From assembly GCA_977017575.1 (NCBI GenBank), contig CDRNVI010000042.1:119756-183755 (forward strand): a DNA stretch of 64,000 nucleotides. Direction: 5' to 3'. Source of the stretch: Paramoeba atlantica (taxonomy: Eukaryota > Discosea). The position numbers and the translations under genes are program-made. Position 1 is the first letter of the stretch. The number at the start of each line of letters is the position of its first letter. Positions 8,656-18,209 of the stretch are shown here, one piece after another. The notes below the pieces were generated by a model. It saw only the letters and a list, made by a program, of their open reading frames with translations, made no database searches and was not told the DNA's origin.

Positions 8656-10269
8656 ATGACAGTCTGCTACTTCTGCGAAGTATCTCGTTCTCCGGAGTGG
8701 AGAAAACTTGAGTACCTTAGTGTGATCCGGGATCGCCAGATTCCAAGCCAACGATTTCACAAACGCATGCAACACGAGGAGAGTTTCCGGATTGCGCTCC
8801 CGTCTTTTGAGAAGGAAGCGAATTTAATAAAAGTTCAATGCAGTACTACTATTGACGAGGAAATATTGAATGCTCTATTTGACTTGGCGCGTGCCAGGGG
8901 GATCTCTCACGAGCTTGACAGACTTTCAGCGGGCGAAAATATGAACACAACCGAAGATCGCGCAGTGTCTCATGTTGCACTTCGACGCATAATTCGAACT
9001 CGAAAAGAAAACTTAGGGAAAGCTCCACAAATTGCATGGTTTCCAGAGCTCCGCGATTTCTGCGAATCCATTCGCAATGGTTCTCGTCTCACCTACACCC
9101 GTGAGACGTTCTCCCATGTCGTTCATATCGGTATTGGCGGCAGCGAGTGGGGCCCACGACTGCTATGCGATGCGCTCCAACATGACATACATGGCCTCAC
9201 TCCGTATTTTGTTTCCAATACGGGAGGACAGTCTCTTGTGGATGTGTTAAATCAAGTCACTCTCTCCCGTACACTTTTTGTAGTATGCACCAAGACGTTT
9301 ACGACCGTCGAAGTCCTAGCCAATGCTTTAGATGCGCTAAGTGCCCTACAAAATACGAATCTTGGTTCCTCTTTTCCTGTTCCTTTGCGATCTCAATTGC
9401 TAGCGTCTCACTTTGTGGCGGTTACCTCAAATATGGAGAAGGCGTCTGCGTTTGGTATTCCCCAAAATTCAGTATTTCTGCTTGACGAAGGTATCGGGGG
9501 TCGGTACAGTGTGTGGAGCGCCATCAGCCTTACCGCTGCGTTATGTCTTGGATTCCACCGATTCGATCAATTTCTTCATGGAGGCTTCGCGATGGATGAA
9601 CATATTCGGCAAGCCCCTTTACGGGGGAACGTTCCGGTTCTTTTATCTCTTTTGGATGTGTGGTATCAAAACTTTCTCGGGGCTTCTACCCATGCTGTGC
9701 TTCCCTACCACACCCGACTACGATTTCTTGTGCCCTACTTGCAGCAGTTGGAAATGGAGTCCAACGGGAAGAGAGTATGTAAGTGTTCGCATGGCTCTGT
9801 TGTCCATACTGGACCTGTGCTTTGGGGTGGCGTGGGAACGAATGCCCAGCATACGTTTCTACAACACGTTCACCAAGGCACACGGCTGATTCCGTGCGAT
9901 TTTATAGCAGTGGTGAACCCCATCGAAAATTCGAGCGAAACTGTCAGAAAAAGGCACCAAAGTTTACTCAATCATTGTGCTGCGCAGGTGAAGGCGCTGC
10001 GAATCGGTACGACGGATGACCATCTCCCAATGTACAAACAAGTAGTTGGAGCCAAACCATCAAACGTGATCATACTTGGCTCGCTCACTCCGGCAGCACT
10101 AGGAGCACTTCTGGCGCTTTATGAGTACAAAACTTTTGTGTCGGGCGTTTTATGGGGCATTAACTCTTTTGACCAATGGGGTGTGAATGTCGGCAAGTCG
10201 CTTGCCACAGAAATTGAAGATGAAACGAACGCTAGAACGAAAAATCGGTGGGGGAAATCACATTTATAG
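8656..10269 (+). CDS. PGI: Glucose-6-phosphate isomerase, glycosomal
   Basis: Interconverts glucose-6-phosphate and fructose-6-phosphate in glycolysis and gluconeogenesis. Starting at ATG 8656 the protein has 537 residues. Visible family features in order: 'ENMNTTEDRAVSHVALR' near the N-terminus, the phosphate-binding IGIGGSEWGP, TKTFTTVEVLANA, signature 1 GIGGRYSVWSAI, the catalytic-region MESNGKRV, GTNAQHTFLQHVHQG with its histidine, and signature 2 NSFDQWGVNVGK with the catalytic lysine. The protein ends KSHL: SHL is a PTS1 variant also found on the trypanosome enzyme, so import into glycosomes is likely. The N-terminus is shorter than the extended trypanosomatid enzyme (about 607 residues). 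All active-site segments are present, so it should be functional. Confidence 0.97.
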   Translation: MTVCYFCEVSRSPEWRKLEYLSVIRDRQIPSQRFHKRMQHEESFRIALPSFEKEANLIKVQCSTTIDEEILNALFDLARARGISHELDRLSAGENMNTTEDRAVSHVALRRIIRTRKENLGKAPQIAWFPELRDFCESIRNGSRLTYTRETFSHVVHIGIGGSEWGPRLLCDALQHDIHGLTPYFVSNTGGQSLVDVLNQVTLSRTLFVVCTKTFTTVEVLANALDALSALQNTNLGSSFPVPLRSQLLASHFVAVTSNMEKASAFGIPQNSVFLLDEGIGGRYSVWSAISLTAALCLGFHRFDQFLHGGFAMDEHIRQAPLRGNVPVLLSLLDVWYQNFLGASTHAVLPYHTRLRFLVPYLQQLEMESNGKRVCKCSHGSVVHTGPVLWGGVGTNAQHTFLQHVHQGTRLIPCDFIAVVNPIENSSETVRKRHQSLLNHCAAQVKALRIGTTDDHLPMYKQVVGAKPSNVIILGSLTPAALGALLALYEYKTFVSGVLWGINSFDQWGVNVGKSLATEIEDETNARTKNRWGKSHL

Positions 10270-10452
10270 AAAATACAATAAATTGGAAAGACTATGGAAG
10301 ACATGTACGTGTAGATTGTAGATGACGGCCTATTATTGGGAGAGACTCGAGATATCTGTATATTTTTGACTACACTACTTTCCCTTTTTCGGTTCTTTAG
10401 GTACTGTCATAATGTATGACGAATTGGTCAGAAGATAGCAGCCAACATTCTA

Positions 10453-13400
10453 ATGACCACTTCGTATTTATTCAACAGCCAGAAGTTGGATTATCGGACG
10501 ATTGCTACAGAAGGAAGATCTTACCGAATATGGAGAACCTTGCAGGACGTCACTAAAAAACTGGAGAGAACTTTTAAAGCCCATTTTGAGAATGATTTTT
10601 CACTCGACATCGAGCTGCTAAATAAATTATGGGACGCTTGGAACAGTTTTACCAACGAATGTGAATCATGCGTAAGAGATGGTGACATTCATGGATTTCG
10701 ATGCCTCAGTGGTATTGCGAAAGGCTCCCTTCTGAAGATTAGCAATTCTAGCTTGGCAGTACTCCGCAGGGTGAATCAGAAGATGGACGAGACATTGGTT
10801 ATGCGTGTTTTGTCTGCTATCATTCAATGCGCCTCTCTATTCAGTAATTTGGACCTGGTTGATCGAACCACCCAAGCTTTTCAACTTAATGCCACAGAAA
10901 ACAATGAAGAGACATCTTCTGCCGCTGATTTTAATTTTGAGCGTGGAAGCCTACCCACCGGTCAACTGGGACCTCCAGCTGAATTAGCAGTGTTTCTTTT
11001 ACAGTGTGGAGAGATTATGTTGAAATTACGTGATCAAATTGATGATTCCGTAAAACCGGCATTGACACGTATTTTTACTGCGCAGCTTGCGGGTGAACTT
11101 AGCCATGGGGGACAGTGGAGACGATGGTGTGAGGCAGTCTCCTCCCACCCGGATCTTCGCGAGGAGCACTGTAGTCCCTGTTTGTCACTTCTTGCGATGT
11201 ATGACTACCTTAGATCGGAAGACAAAAAAGAAAAGGAATGGGACGAAACAATCCAGCGTATTATAAGCAACACTCTAACCTGTGATCTAGAGCTTTTTAA
11301 CTCTGTGCTTCCGGAGCTTGATTTAATTCTGGGCGGGGAAGAAAGTGAAAATAAGGAGCGCAAGAAAAAGATTGACGAAAAGTCTGCGACTTCGTGCACT
11401 TTCCTGACTGAACTTTTTAGAAATGCAGAACAAAAAGAGAATCGTGGAATTTTTAAGAAGATTTCTTACCAACGAATCTACATGGCTATTTCGGCGTGCT
11501 TAATACTCCACTACAAGGAGGAGTCCGAATCAACTTCCTTTAATAATTCGGAATCCCGCCCGAAAAGACCTAGAGTGGATGTGGCGAAAACCGAAGAAAA
11601 GGGAGATAGAGTGCTTTCCTCAGTGAATGCTATCTGTCTTTGGCTCGAGGTTTCTTATCATTTTTCGATGGATCTTCTGGCCCATTCCTTGATGCTTTGT
11701 GTATCTGAAGACTCATTGTTGATCTTTCCTACCGCTTCCATTGAAGATTTATTCCATCGAAAAATTAATCATATCTTGGACCAGTGCGTGATTCAAGAAA
11801 TGAAGAAAACAGAATTAAGGGTGCTGGAAACTCTTGAACACACAGACCCTGTCGTCTTAAAGGCAGGGCTTTGTATAGGCCAGTTGCATGCTACCGCGTT
11901 TTTTAAAGATCGCACTGGAAGTCGTGAAAAATTAGGAAAAGATGCCCCCTTTACAATGCTCATGCAACATTCAATACTCTGCCCGATTAATCAATTTGAC
12001 GATTTTCGTGCCTTATGGGAGACATTTATTTCCCGCGTTTGTTATCTCCATTACGAGAAGCGGTTCTTTCGTTCGTTTTACAAGGCGTGTTGTGCGCAGC
12101 CCCATGAGAAACTTCTAAACGCTTTTCATATTCTTGAGCAGTTGCTGCTGATATTCTTTCGAAATGCTAACTCGTCTAGTCAGAGTCTGACTACCTTTCT
12201 TGAGGACGTATGGCCTCCTGATTCTAATTTAATTTATGACGCAGAAGCTTTGACACCTGTACTATCGGCAAGCGCCTCCACCGATTTGAAGTGCGATTCT
12301 AATTCCTCAGCTGCAGTGTTTTCATGCCTGGTTTGCAATGCTGTCAGCGACTTGGCGCTCGGCTTAGAATCCTATCAATGGTCGGACCCTCCTCTATGGC
12401 TGGCGTTAGTGAAGGACAAATTTGAAGACACTCTGATTTCTTGTTTGCAGCATACGACGGTGAATCTCGAATTCGAAAGTATCTTTTGCGATATCTGCAA
12501 GACCAATACTGAAAATGTCAATCATATTCAGAGCAGATTGAATTTTTGCTTTCGAACGCTATATGGAATGAATCGATTGCGCTGCCTAACTCTTCGATTT
12601 TCCCAAGAGCACTCGAATGTGGATACATCTGCTCCCTTTAATATCAGGGTTCACGAACGTTTCCTTCAATTGTTTGTTCCGGATATACGCGTAGCAGAAC
12701 AAGTGGGAGGTTTATCAGATTTTTCAAAATTATTGTTAAAGAAATGCGGCACTGCTATCTTTAAAAAATGGGGCACGTGTGCAGCCCCGTGGTGGTGGCT
12801 CTGTAGCTTGACGTTAGACTACAGGCTCTTGCGCGCCTACAATGTGGACCACACAGACGCACCTGTAGTGTGTCAATTCTTACAACAGCTCGTTCAGTTT
12901 CTTCGTGAAAAGGTGACAGTATGCAAAGAAGGACGCTGCAGAGCAATTCAAGAATTATGTGATCTACTTAAAAGTCTAGATGAAATAATTTTTGGTGCCG
13001 ATCCCAACACCGTAGTAGAATCTATTTTTTGCAGCAGCGAACTCGTGGAAGATGAAGAGCAGCACATGGAAAATCAAGTTATTTCAAGTCTTTCGCGCCT
13101 TCCCCACATGTCAGTAGAACATTATGTAAGATGCGTAAAATGGATTCTGAATGGTGGCACTGATACATATATTTCAAAACACGCTAACAATGTGACAAAC
13201 GAATGCACAAAAGGTGGACTAACCTCGCTTCGTGATACTACGTTAGGTTTGATCGGTGCACTTTGCTCCTGTTCACAAGACACTTGCAAATCCTTGCATG
13301 CTGCATCGACATCCACTCGAGATGCAGAATTCAATCATTTCGTCGCAACAGATTATCAAAAATTGCTTAAAAAAATTCTAAACGATTCACCGAATACCAA

Positions 13401-15153
13401 AGCATCCAAATATCGCATAAATGATCACACTCATCTGCGTACAGACTACATAGATATATTCTTGAAACTTATACAACTCTCAGATTTACAATCTATTTGT
13501 GTTGCTGGGCGTGCCTTGATAGATTATATCAAGGATACTCCTTTGAGCTTGTCATCCCTTCAAGAAGACAAGAGTCTTGCTCTTCAGTTAACATGCGCTT
13601 TCTTCGAAGAGGCGACCCAAAAGGCAATCCAATCACGCTTTTCGAACTTGGAAACGTCGCCGTCTGCATTCCAAGACGAGGCCTTCGATACGCTCAAAAA
13701 TCTGTGCTTTGTATATTTGAACTCCACAAAGACGCTGATGCGAGCGGCTGTGAACAGTGCAATAGGGAAAGATGAAGCAATGCATTTTCTTACGAACGGC
13801 ACGCATGTGCTGCGATTGCTCAATCTGTTGATTAGAAGTGAAGACATTGACAAATTCGGGGATACACTCCCACGAATGCTGCTTCGATTTTGGAAAATTC
13901 ATCGTCGATTCGTTAACAAAACACGGGGTGAACGAGCGTGTGAACCTGAAAATCTTACGTCCTTCGCTATGGAATTGATAGCTCTGACGGATTATTTCAC
14001 AGCCAGCATGAACTCGGATGAATGGTGTACGCTATTTCAAAGTCGTATCACGGGTAAAGAGGAGTTTGCCCCATCAAGTAAGTACCACGGTCTGAACTCT
14101 AACGTGGTGCAATTCGTCTTGGATGAAACTACTTCAGATATGAACCCGAACGCATTGCCTACAATTTTAAGGGAAACCAGAGTTCTTCGCACCGTTGGCT
14201 CTGTGCGTCATTACTTTTTACAAAAATTACAGGACAGAATTCGTCGAATCGAGGTCGAAACTTGTCTTGAGACAGATGAGAAACGCTTGCTACACTTTCA
14301 GTACATCTTAGATATTTTTCGATCATTTTTAGTAACTCTGTCAAAACCATCGGTTCAGCTATCACAAATCTTCACCTCACTTTTATCAAAGGTGAGCATA
14401 CTTCTAACAGTGGAAACACGTAGTCAATCTGAAATTCTCAATAAAACTCTGCCAATCGTTTGTGAGGCTTTGGTCCGATCGAAACTTATATCTCTTTCAT
14501 GTGTAACCACTAGTCTATTGCTACGTGTTGTGGCGCAAGCAACGAGATCTACGTGCAAAATTTCGCTTCCCACGAAAGTCTTGCATAATATCCTTGTAGC
14601 ACATGGACAAAGCATATCCACCGCTGCATTTCCATTTCTTTTGCTCACCTATCGTAATGTTCTGAGAATGAGCTTTTCGTGCTTCATGGCGAAAAATGAA
14701 AATGTGAATGCAACGAAGTGCTCTGTAGAGAAGTTTGACGAGACAAGAAAAGTCGACACATCTAATACCACCAACACAACAACATTTCTTAGATCTCTGC
14801 GCTTGGTGCGTGAGTTCATTAAAGTTGATCTTTCTTTGTCCCAATCTCGTTCTTTGCTGAACACTATTTTTGATACACTTGGCTCCTGTACAGTGCCTAT
14901 TAATTCACTGTGCCTGAAGGAAGCCTACTTGGTTCTTCGTCCTCTTTTAGAAAAGCACCACAAGTCAGATAGCGAGATTCGAAGAGCACAAATCACAAAA
15001 TCAGATGCACAATCTAGCAAGGATGCCCAGAGAACTTTCTGCAATGATAATTATTTCATAGTTCCAAAGTACGATATCACACTTTGCTCATATCAATCCG
15101 ATATCGTGAAATCTATCATGCAGTTCCATATGCAGAGCCTGGGGATTCGTTAA
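10453..15153 (+). CDS. Large uncharacterised, mostly helical protein (1566 aa)
   Basis: I do not recognise this protein. It is one uninterrupted 1566-residue frame beginning at the first ATG after a pyrimidine tract and AG (about 10400), though an upstream out-of-frame ATG near 10412 could act as a short upstream frame. It is leucine-rich and mostly amphipathic helix with short acidic/basic linkers (for example the Lys/Glu-rich stretch at 255-310 and the PKRPRVD patch near 375 that resembles a nuclear localisation signal). No signal peptide, no clear membrane segment and no catalytic motif is visible. The look is that of a helical-repeat scaffold such as a nucleolar (Urb1/Urb2-like) or DNA-repair (FANCD2/FANCI-like) protein, but I could not match either family's landmarks. 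Confidence 0.8.
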   Translation: MTTSYLFNSQKLDYRTIATEGRSYRIWRTLQDVTKKLERTFKAHFENDFSLDIELLNKLWDAWNSFTNECESCVRDGDIHGFRCLSGIAKGSLLKISNSSLAVLRRVNQKMDETLVMRVLSAIIQCASLFSNLDLVDRTTQAFQLNATENNEETSSAADFNFERGSLPTGQLGPPAELAVFLLQCGEIMLKLRDQIDDSVKPALTRIFTAQLAGELSHGGQWRRWCEAVSSHPDLREEHCSPCLSLLAMYDYLRSEDKKEKEWDETIQRIISNTLTCDLELFNSVLPELDLILGGEESENKERKKKIDEKSATSCTFLTELFRNAEQKENRGIFKKISYQRIYMAISACLILHYKEESESTSFNNSESRPKRPRVDVAKTEEKGDRVLSSVNAICLWLEVSYHFSMDLLAHSLMLCVSEDSLLIFPTASIEDLFHRKINHILDQCVIQEMKKTELRVLETLEHTDPVVLKAGLCIGQLHATAFFKDRTGSREKLGKDAPFTMLMQHSILCPINQFDDFRALWETFISRVCYLHYEKRFFRSFYKACCAQPHEKLLNAFHILEQLLLIFFRNANSSSQSLTTFLEDVWPPDSNLIYDAEALTPVLSASASTDLKCDSNSSAAVFSCLVCNAVSDLALGLESYQWSDPPLWLALVKDKFEDTLISCLQHTTVNLEFESIFCDICKTNTENVNHIQSRLNFCFRTLYGMNRLRCLTLRFSQEHSNVDTSAPFNIRVHERFLQLFVPDIRVAEQVGGLSDFSKLLLKKCGTAIFKKWGTCAAPWWWLCSLTLDYRLLRAYNVDHTDAPVVCQFLQQLVQFLREKVTVCKEGRCRAIQELCDLLKSLDEIIFGADPNTVVESIFCSSELVEDEEQHMENQVISSLSRLPHMSVEHYVRCVKWILNGGTDTYISKHANNVTNECTKGGLTSLRDTTLGLIGALCSCSQDTCKSLHAASTSTRDAEFNHFVATDYQKLLKKILNDSPNTKASKYRINDHTHLRTDYIDIFLKLIQLSDLQSICVAGRALIDYIKDTPLSLSSLQEDKSLALQLTCAFFEEATQKAIQSRFSNLETSPSAFQDEAFDTLKNLCFVYLNSTKTLMRAAVNSAIGKDEAMHFLTNGTHVLRLLNLLIRSEDIDKFGDTLPRMLLRFWKIHRRFVNKTRGERACEPENLTSFAMELIALTDYFTASMNSDEWCTLFQSRITGKEEFAPSSKYHGLNSNVVQFVLDETTSDMNPNALPTILRETRVLRTVGSVRHYFLQKLQDRIRRIEVETCLETDEKRLLHFQYILDIFRSFLVTLSKPSVQLSQIFTSLLSKVSILLTVETRSQSEILNKTLPIVCEALVRSKLISLSCVTTSLLLRVVAQATRSTCKISLPTKVLHNILVAHGQSISTAAFPFLLLTYRNVLRMSFSCFMAKNENVNATKCSVEKFDETRKVDTSNTTNTTTFLRSLRLVREFIKVDLSLSQSRSLLNTIFDTLGSCTVPINSLCLKEAYLVLRPLLEKHHKSDSEIRRAQITKSDAQSSKDAQRTFCNDNYFIVPKYDITLCSYQSDIVKSIMQFHMQSLGIR

Positions 15154-15478
15154 TCGCATGTTTTATGTTTTCAGCCATCCAGTAGTTTCAGTCATCTTCA
15201 AACGTTTAAGCTTCGCAAACACGAGATGCCATTCCAGATCATCCTATGGATCACATCTGAATTTTATTTGACGACTTTTATATGACTTTCATTTGACGAA
15301 GTTTTATTGGTTTTATTCATACGTGTATATGTATGTACATTTATATTCATGAAAGGTTTGAGTGTGTATGAAAACATGAAACTCTCCCAAAAGGAGATAA
15401 TCCAAAGTTTTCCACTTTATCTTTATCCTACCTTTGACCCCATGCTCCTCTTCGACCTCTCCCCTAACTAATCCCTCC
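15154..15478. other. Intergenic region with long pyrimidine leader and short uORF
   Basis: No gene seen. From about 15409 to the ATG at 15479 the sequence is almost pure pyrimidine with no further AG, so the mature 5' UTR probably begins near 15408. Within it an out-of-frame ATG at 15442 opens a 9-codon frame that stops before 15479, a possible upstream regulatory frame. Confidence 0.45.
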
Positions 15479-16315
15479 ATGCGGCGTTGTCTTTCCCACT
15501 TGATCTCTCAAGCCGCTCCAAACGGGAAACCCAACTTCTGTATTCACTCCTCCTTCCCGACGCTTAATATAGAAATCCTGACCCTTCAATCCACTCACGC
15601 TATTCACATACTGAACGAGCAGATCTCGAGTGAAATGATTTCCGTATTGCGTCGTGCCCAGGAGAGCACAACTACTGATGTTGTGATCCTTACCTCCGAG
15701 GGGAAGTCTTTTATGGTGGGAGCAGATGTAAAAATGATGGCCAGCTGGAGATCTTCTTCTTCTTCCTCATTTCAGGAAAGCACTCTGGAGCCCTTTCGAG
15801 ATCTACAAGAGACCTTTTTAAATTTTCCAAAACCGCTGATCGCCGCTGTAAATGGATTTGCTCTAGGATGTGGCTGTGCGTTGGCTACGTTGTGTGATAT
15901 TGTGATGGCTTCTGAAAAAGCAGTGTTTGGGTTTCCGGAGGTTCGTCTAGGGCTGATTCCGTTCCTCGGCACCACGCAGAGACTCCCCCAGTTAATTGGG
16001 AAGACCCGAGCCATGGAGTGGATTCTCTCTGGGAAGTATTACTCGGCGACCGAAGCGGAACATGCAGGGCTTGTGTCGAGTGTACACCCTGTGGGGGATT
16101 TAACGACCAAAGCCGTGGAGCTCGCGACAACGATAGCCTCTCGTCCGGCATCGGCCGTGCGTCTGGCTAAAGAGGCGATGAGTTATGGCCATCAAGAGAG
16201 AGCGCTTCACGGTTTGAAATTTGAGCAAAGATGTTTCACTACTGCATTGCAGTCTGCTGAATCAAAAAAGGAGATGGAACGTTTAATCCAAGGCCTAGAT
16301 TCGCGCAATTCGTAG
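15479..16315 (+). CDS. Enoyl-CoA hydratase/isomerase (crotonase fold), probably mitochondrial
   Basis: Crotonase-superfamily enzyme acting on acyl-CoA in fatty-acid or branched-chain amino-acid breakdown. The start at ATG 15479 gives 278 residues beginning MRRCLSHLISQ, a plausible mitochondrial presequence. Oxyanion-hole and CoA segments are visible: 'GADVKMMASW', 'NGFALGCGCALATLCDIVMA', 'VFGFPEVRLGLIPFLGTTQRLP' and 'AEHAGLVSSVHP'. In classical hydratases two glutamates, 20 residues apart (rat 144 and 164), activate water. Here Glu154 (FPEV) is present, but the partner position, residue 134, is alanine (GCGCAL instead of GGGCEL). This points to an isomerase-like or altered activity rather than a standard hydratase. 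The rest of the fold looks intact. Confidence 0.9.
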   Translation: MRRCLSHLISQAAPNGKPNFCIHSSFPTLNIEILTLQSTHAIHILNEQISSEMISVLRRAQESTTTDVVILTSEGKSFMVGADVKMMASWRSSSSSSFQESTLEPFRDLQETFLNFPKPLIAAVNGFALGCGCALATLCDIVMASEKAVFGFPEVRLGLIPFLGTTQRLPQLIGKTRAMEWILSGKYYSATEAEHAGLVSSVHPVGDLTTKAVELATTIASRPASAVRLAKEAMSYGHQERALHGLKFEQRCFTTALQSAESKKEMERLIQGLDSRNS

Positions 16316-16543
16316 CCGAGTTCTACAGCTACGCAGTATTTCAAGTTTGGCGAACGCTACTTTGTAAGGAATTGCGCTCCGGATACCTTTTAAAGGGCAT
16401 ACATATTGCGAATACGCCCCAAAAGAATTTAACAAGCCATTGAGTAAAGCATAAATACTTTGACCAAAATACTTTTTGCGATTGTGACAAAAAAATAGGT
16501 CTTCAGTTTGTTTCTCGAACAGCTTTTCTTTCCCCTTTTTCCC

Positions 16544-17602
16544 ATGTCTCAAGGCTTCACATTCACCCGGGCTTGGATTAACGGGCGCAAACTACGCTAC
16601 CCGGTCTACGGTATGGAGTACTCCAGCTTCCTCCCCCACTACAACATTTGGGCATGGAAACAAAGTGAACTGTACCGCCAGCTCTATGAGGCCCAGATGG
16701 AGCACCTGCGTCGGGTCTACCGCAGACAGTGGTATGAGTCCTACCGCACGAACGCAGATGAGTACATCAGTGTGTATTCCGTAACCAAAGCCGCACAATA
16801 TAAAAAGTGGAAGGCGGAGGTCATCCTAGAAGACGAAAAACGACGGAACGCTATGTGGAAACGAGCCGCCGCAGATTCCTTAAAACAGAAGCAAAACGAA
16901 ATGTGGCGCGAGTTCAGCGAGAAGCAGTTCTTTTACTGGTACGAGAGAGCCTCGGAACGACTGCAGCACATGAGTCAAATCAAGTGGATTGCTCGACCGC
17001 AACTCTCTACGCACATCCAGCAGGAGCTGCAGCGTTACGTCGCGCGGGATAACATGGGGAAGGACTCCTCGGAACATCGCTACCCGTTAAACTTTGTGGG
17101 ACAAATGCCGTTGCTGGAGGATTCAGAGGGGAATATTGTCGGCGTCCCTCACCATCTCGCGCCGTGGCATCATCTCCGAGAAAGAGACCTGCAACGAAAG
17201 AGCGATGCTGCAGACGAAACAACCTCGGGGGCGAAAAAATCAGAAATGGCACCCTCCTCTAAAGTGTTTTTCTATGGTCCTGAGGGAGACCGTTCGGAGA
17301 GCATGGCAGCGAAAACGGACAAGGACGCTATGTTTTCCGTAGATCCTCACTCGATTAGCAGTGAGCCAATGCGCTTCACGACGCAAAAGAGTGCTCCAGG
17401 GGAGGAAACGCGCTTTAAAGCTGAAGTTGAGGCCCAGGAGTCCATTGACGCTACTTTTGAAAATACTTCCGAAAGCAAAGCCGTAGAAAGATCTGCTGCT
17501 CAAATGCAAGAGGACAAGGAACGGCTTCGATTGCGCGAACGTGAAGGACTCTCACACAAAACCGCCTCGAAAATGACAAAGAAGAAAACAAATCCTAATT
17601 GA
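16544..17602 (+). CDS. Candidate mitochondrial small-subunit ribosomal protein (mS26-like)
   Basis: The 352-residue protein starts at the first ATG, 22 bases after an AG that follows a pyrimidine run. The first ~150 residues are rich in Trp, Tyr, Arg and Glu and form a long charged helix (for example 'RAAADSLKQKQNEMWREF'). Then comes a block around residues 155-205 reading 'ARPQLSTHIQQELQRYVA ... YPLNFVGQMPLLEDSEGNIV'. This resembles the C-terminal part of mS26 (ITPENL..., an amphipathic helix, then YN-[FW]-A plus a short hairpin). The remainder is Lys/Glu-rich and probably disordered. Kinetoplastid mitoribosomal proteins are very divergent, so this is a tentative assignment; a plain conserved hypothetical is the alternative. 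Confidence 0.4.
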   Translation: MSQGFTFTRAWINGRKLRYPVYGMEYSSFLPHYNIWAWKQSELYRQLYEAQMEHLRRVYRRQWYESYRTNADEYISVYSVTKAAQYKKWKAEVILEDEKRRNAMWKRAAADSLKQKQNEMWREFSEKQFFYWYERASERLQHMSQIKWIARPQLSTHIQQELQRYVARDNMGKDSSEHRYPLNFVGQMPLLEDSEGNIVGVPHHLAPWHHLRERDLQRKSDAADETTSGAKKSEMAPSSKVFFYGPEGDRSESMAAKTDKDAMFSVDPHSISSEPMRFTTQKSAPGEETRFKAEVEAQESIDATFENTSESKAVERSAAQMQEDKERLRLREREGLSHKTASKMTKKKTNPN

Positions 17603-18209
17603 TGTAGTCAGAAGCTCTGACACTGCTTTGCTAACATTCTACTAAGTTTTCTTGGAGCTTCCAAGAGAGTACCAAGAGAATGGTAGTCCTTCCTTAATGT
17701 TCGAATTACCGTATTCGCAGGATCGCCTTATCTAGTCCTCGCAATAGAGTACAGAGGATACAGAATTGTGAACATGTTACGGCTTCTAAATATCAATCTC
17801 ATGGTACACCACGATATTAAGAGGTTTCACGTATCAGTATTAGATGTGACCACTTTTCGCACCCCGAGACATTCCCTTAGATAGCATTTCCTCTCCATTA
17901 CCCACGTTTCGGCAGAATGCTGGACAACGCGAGAATGAAAGGCGCAACCTTTAGTACCCACCTTTAGTACCTTTCCGGGAAAGTCTAGAGCTACACAAAA
18001 GAGTTCGTCGGTCTTGTGACGTAGACTTTCTAAGTCAAAAGTGTAAGTCACGGCCATTTCAACGCGAAGCAAGTAGCTTTGTCTTTGCGGTTGACGACGA
18101 TCATGTTTAACAAAGCCTATAGTTTATTACGATATTATGATTCGTGAACAGCTGCGCAATACAGCGCGTTCAATTTTTATAGGTTCAGTTCTTGCTTATT
18201 GTATTAAAA
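17603..18209. other. Long intergenic region
   Basis: No convincing gene. A minus-strand open frame at 17827-18072 (81 codons) opposes all neighbours and matches nothing I know. A small direct duplication 'cctttagtacc' occurs at about 17947-17975. The right end has a T-rich run and AG near 18188, a likely acceptor for the next gene. Confidence 0.45.

Noticed and set aside
17827-18072. 81-codon minus-strand frame between the mS26-like and Herp-like genes
   Set aside because: Opposes every neighbour in a one-strand cluster and has no recognisable motif.
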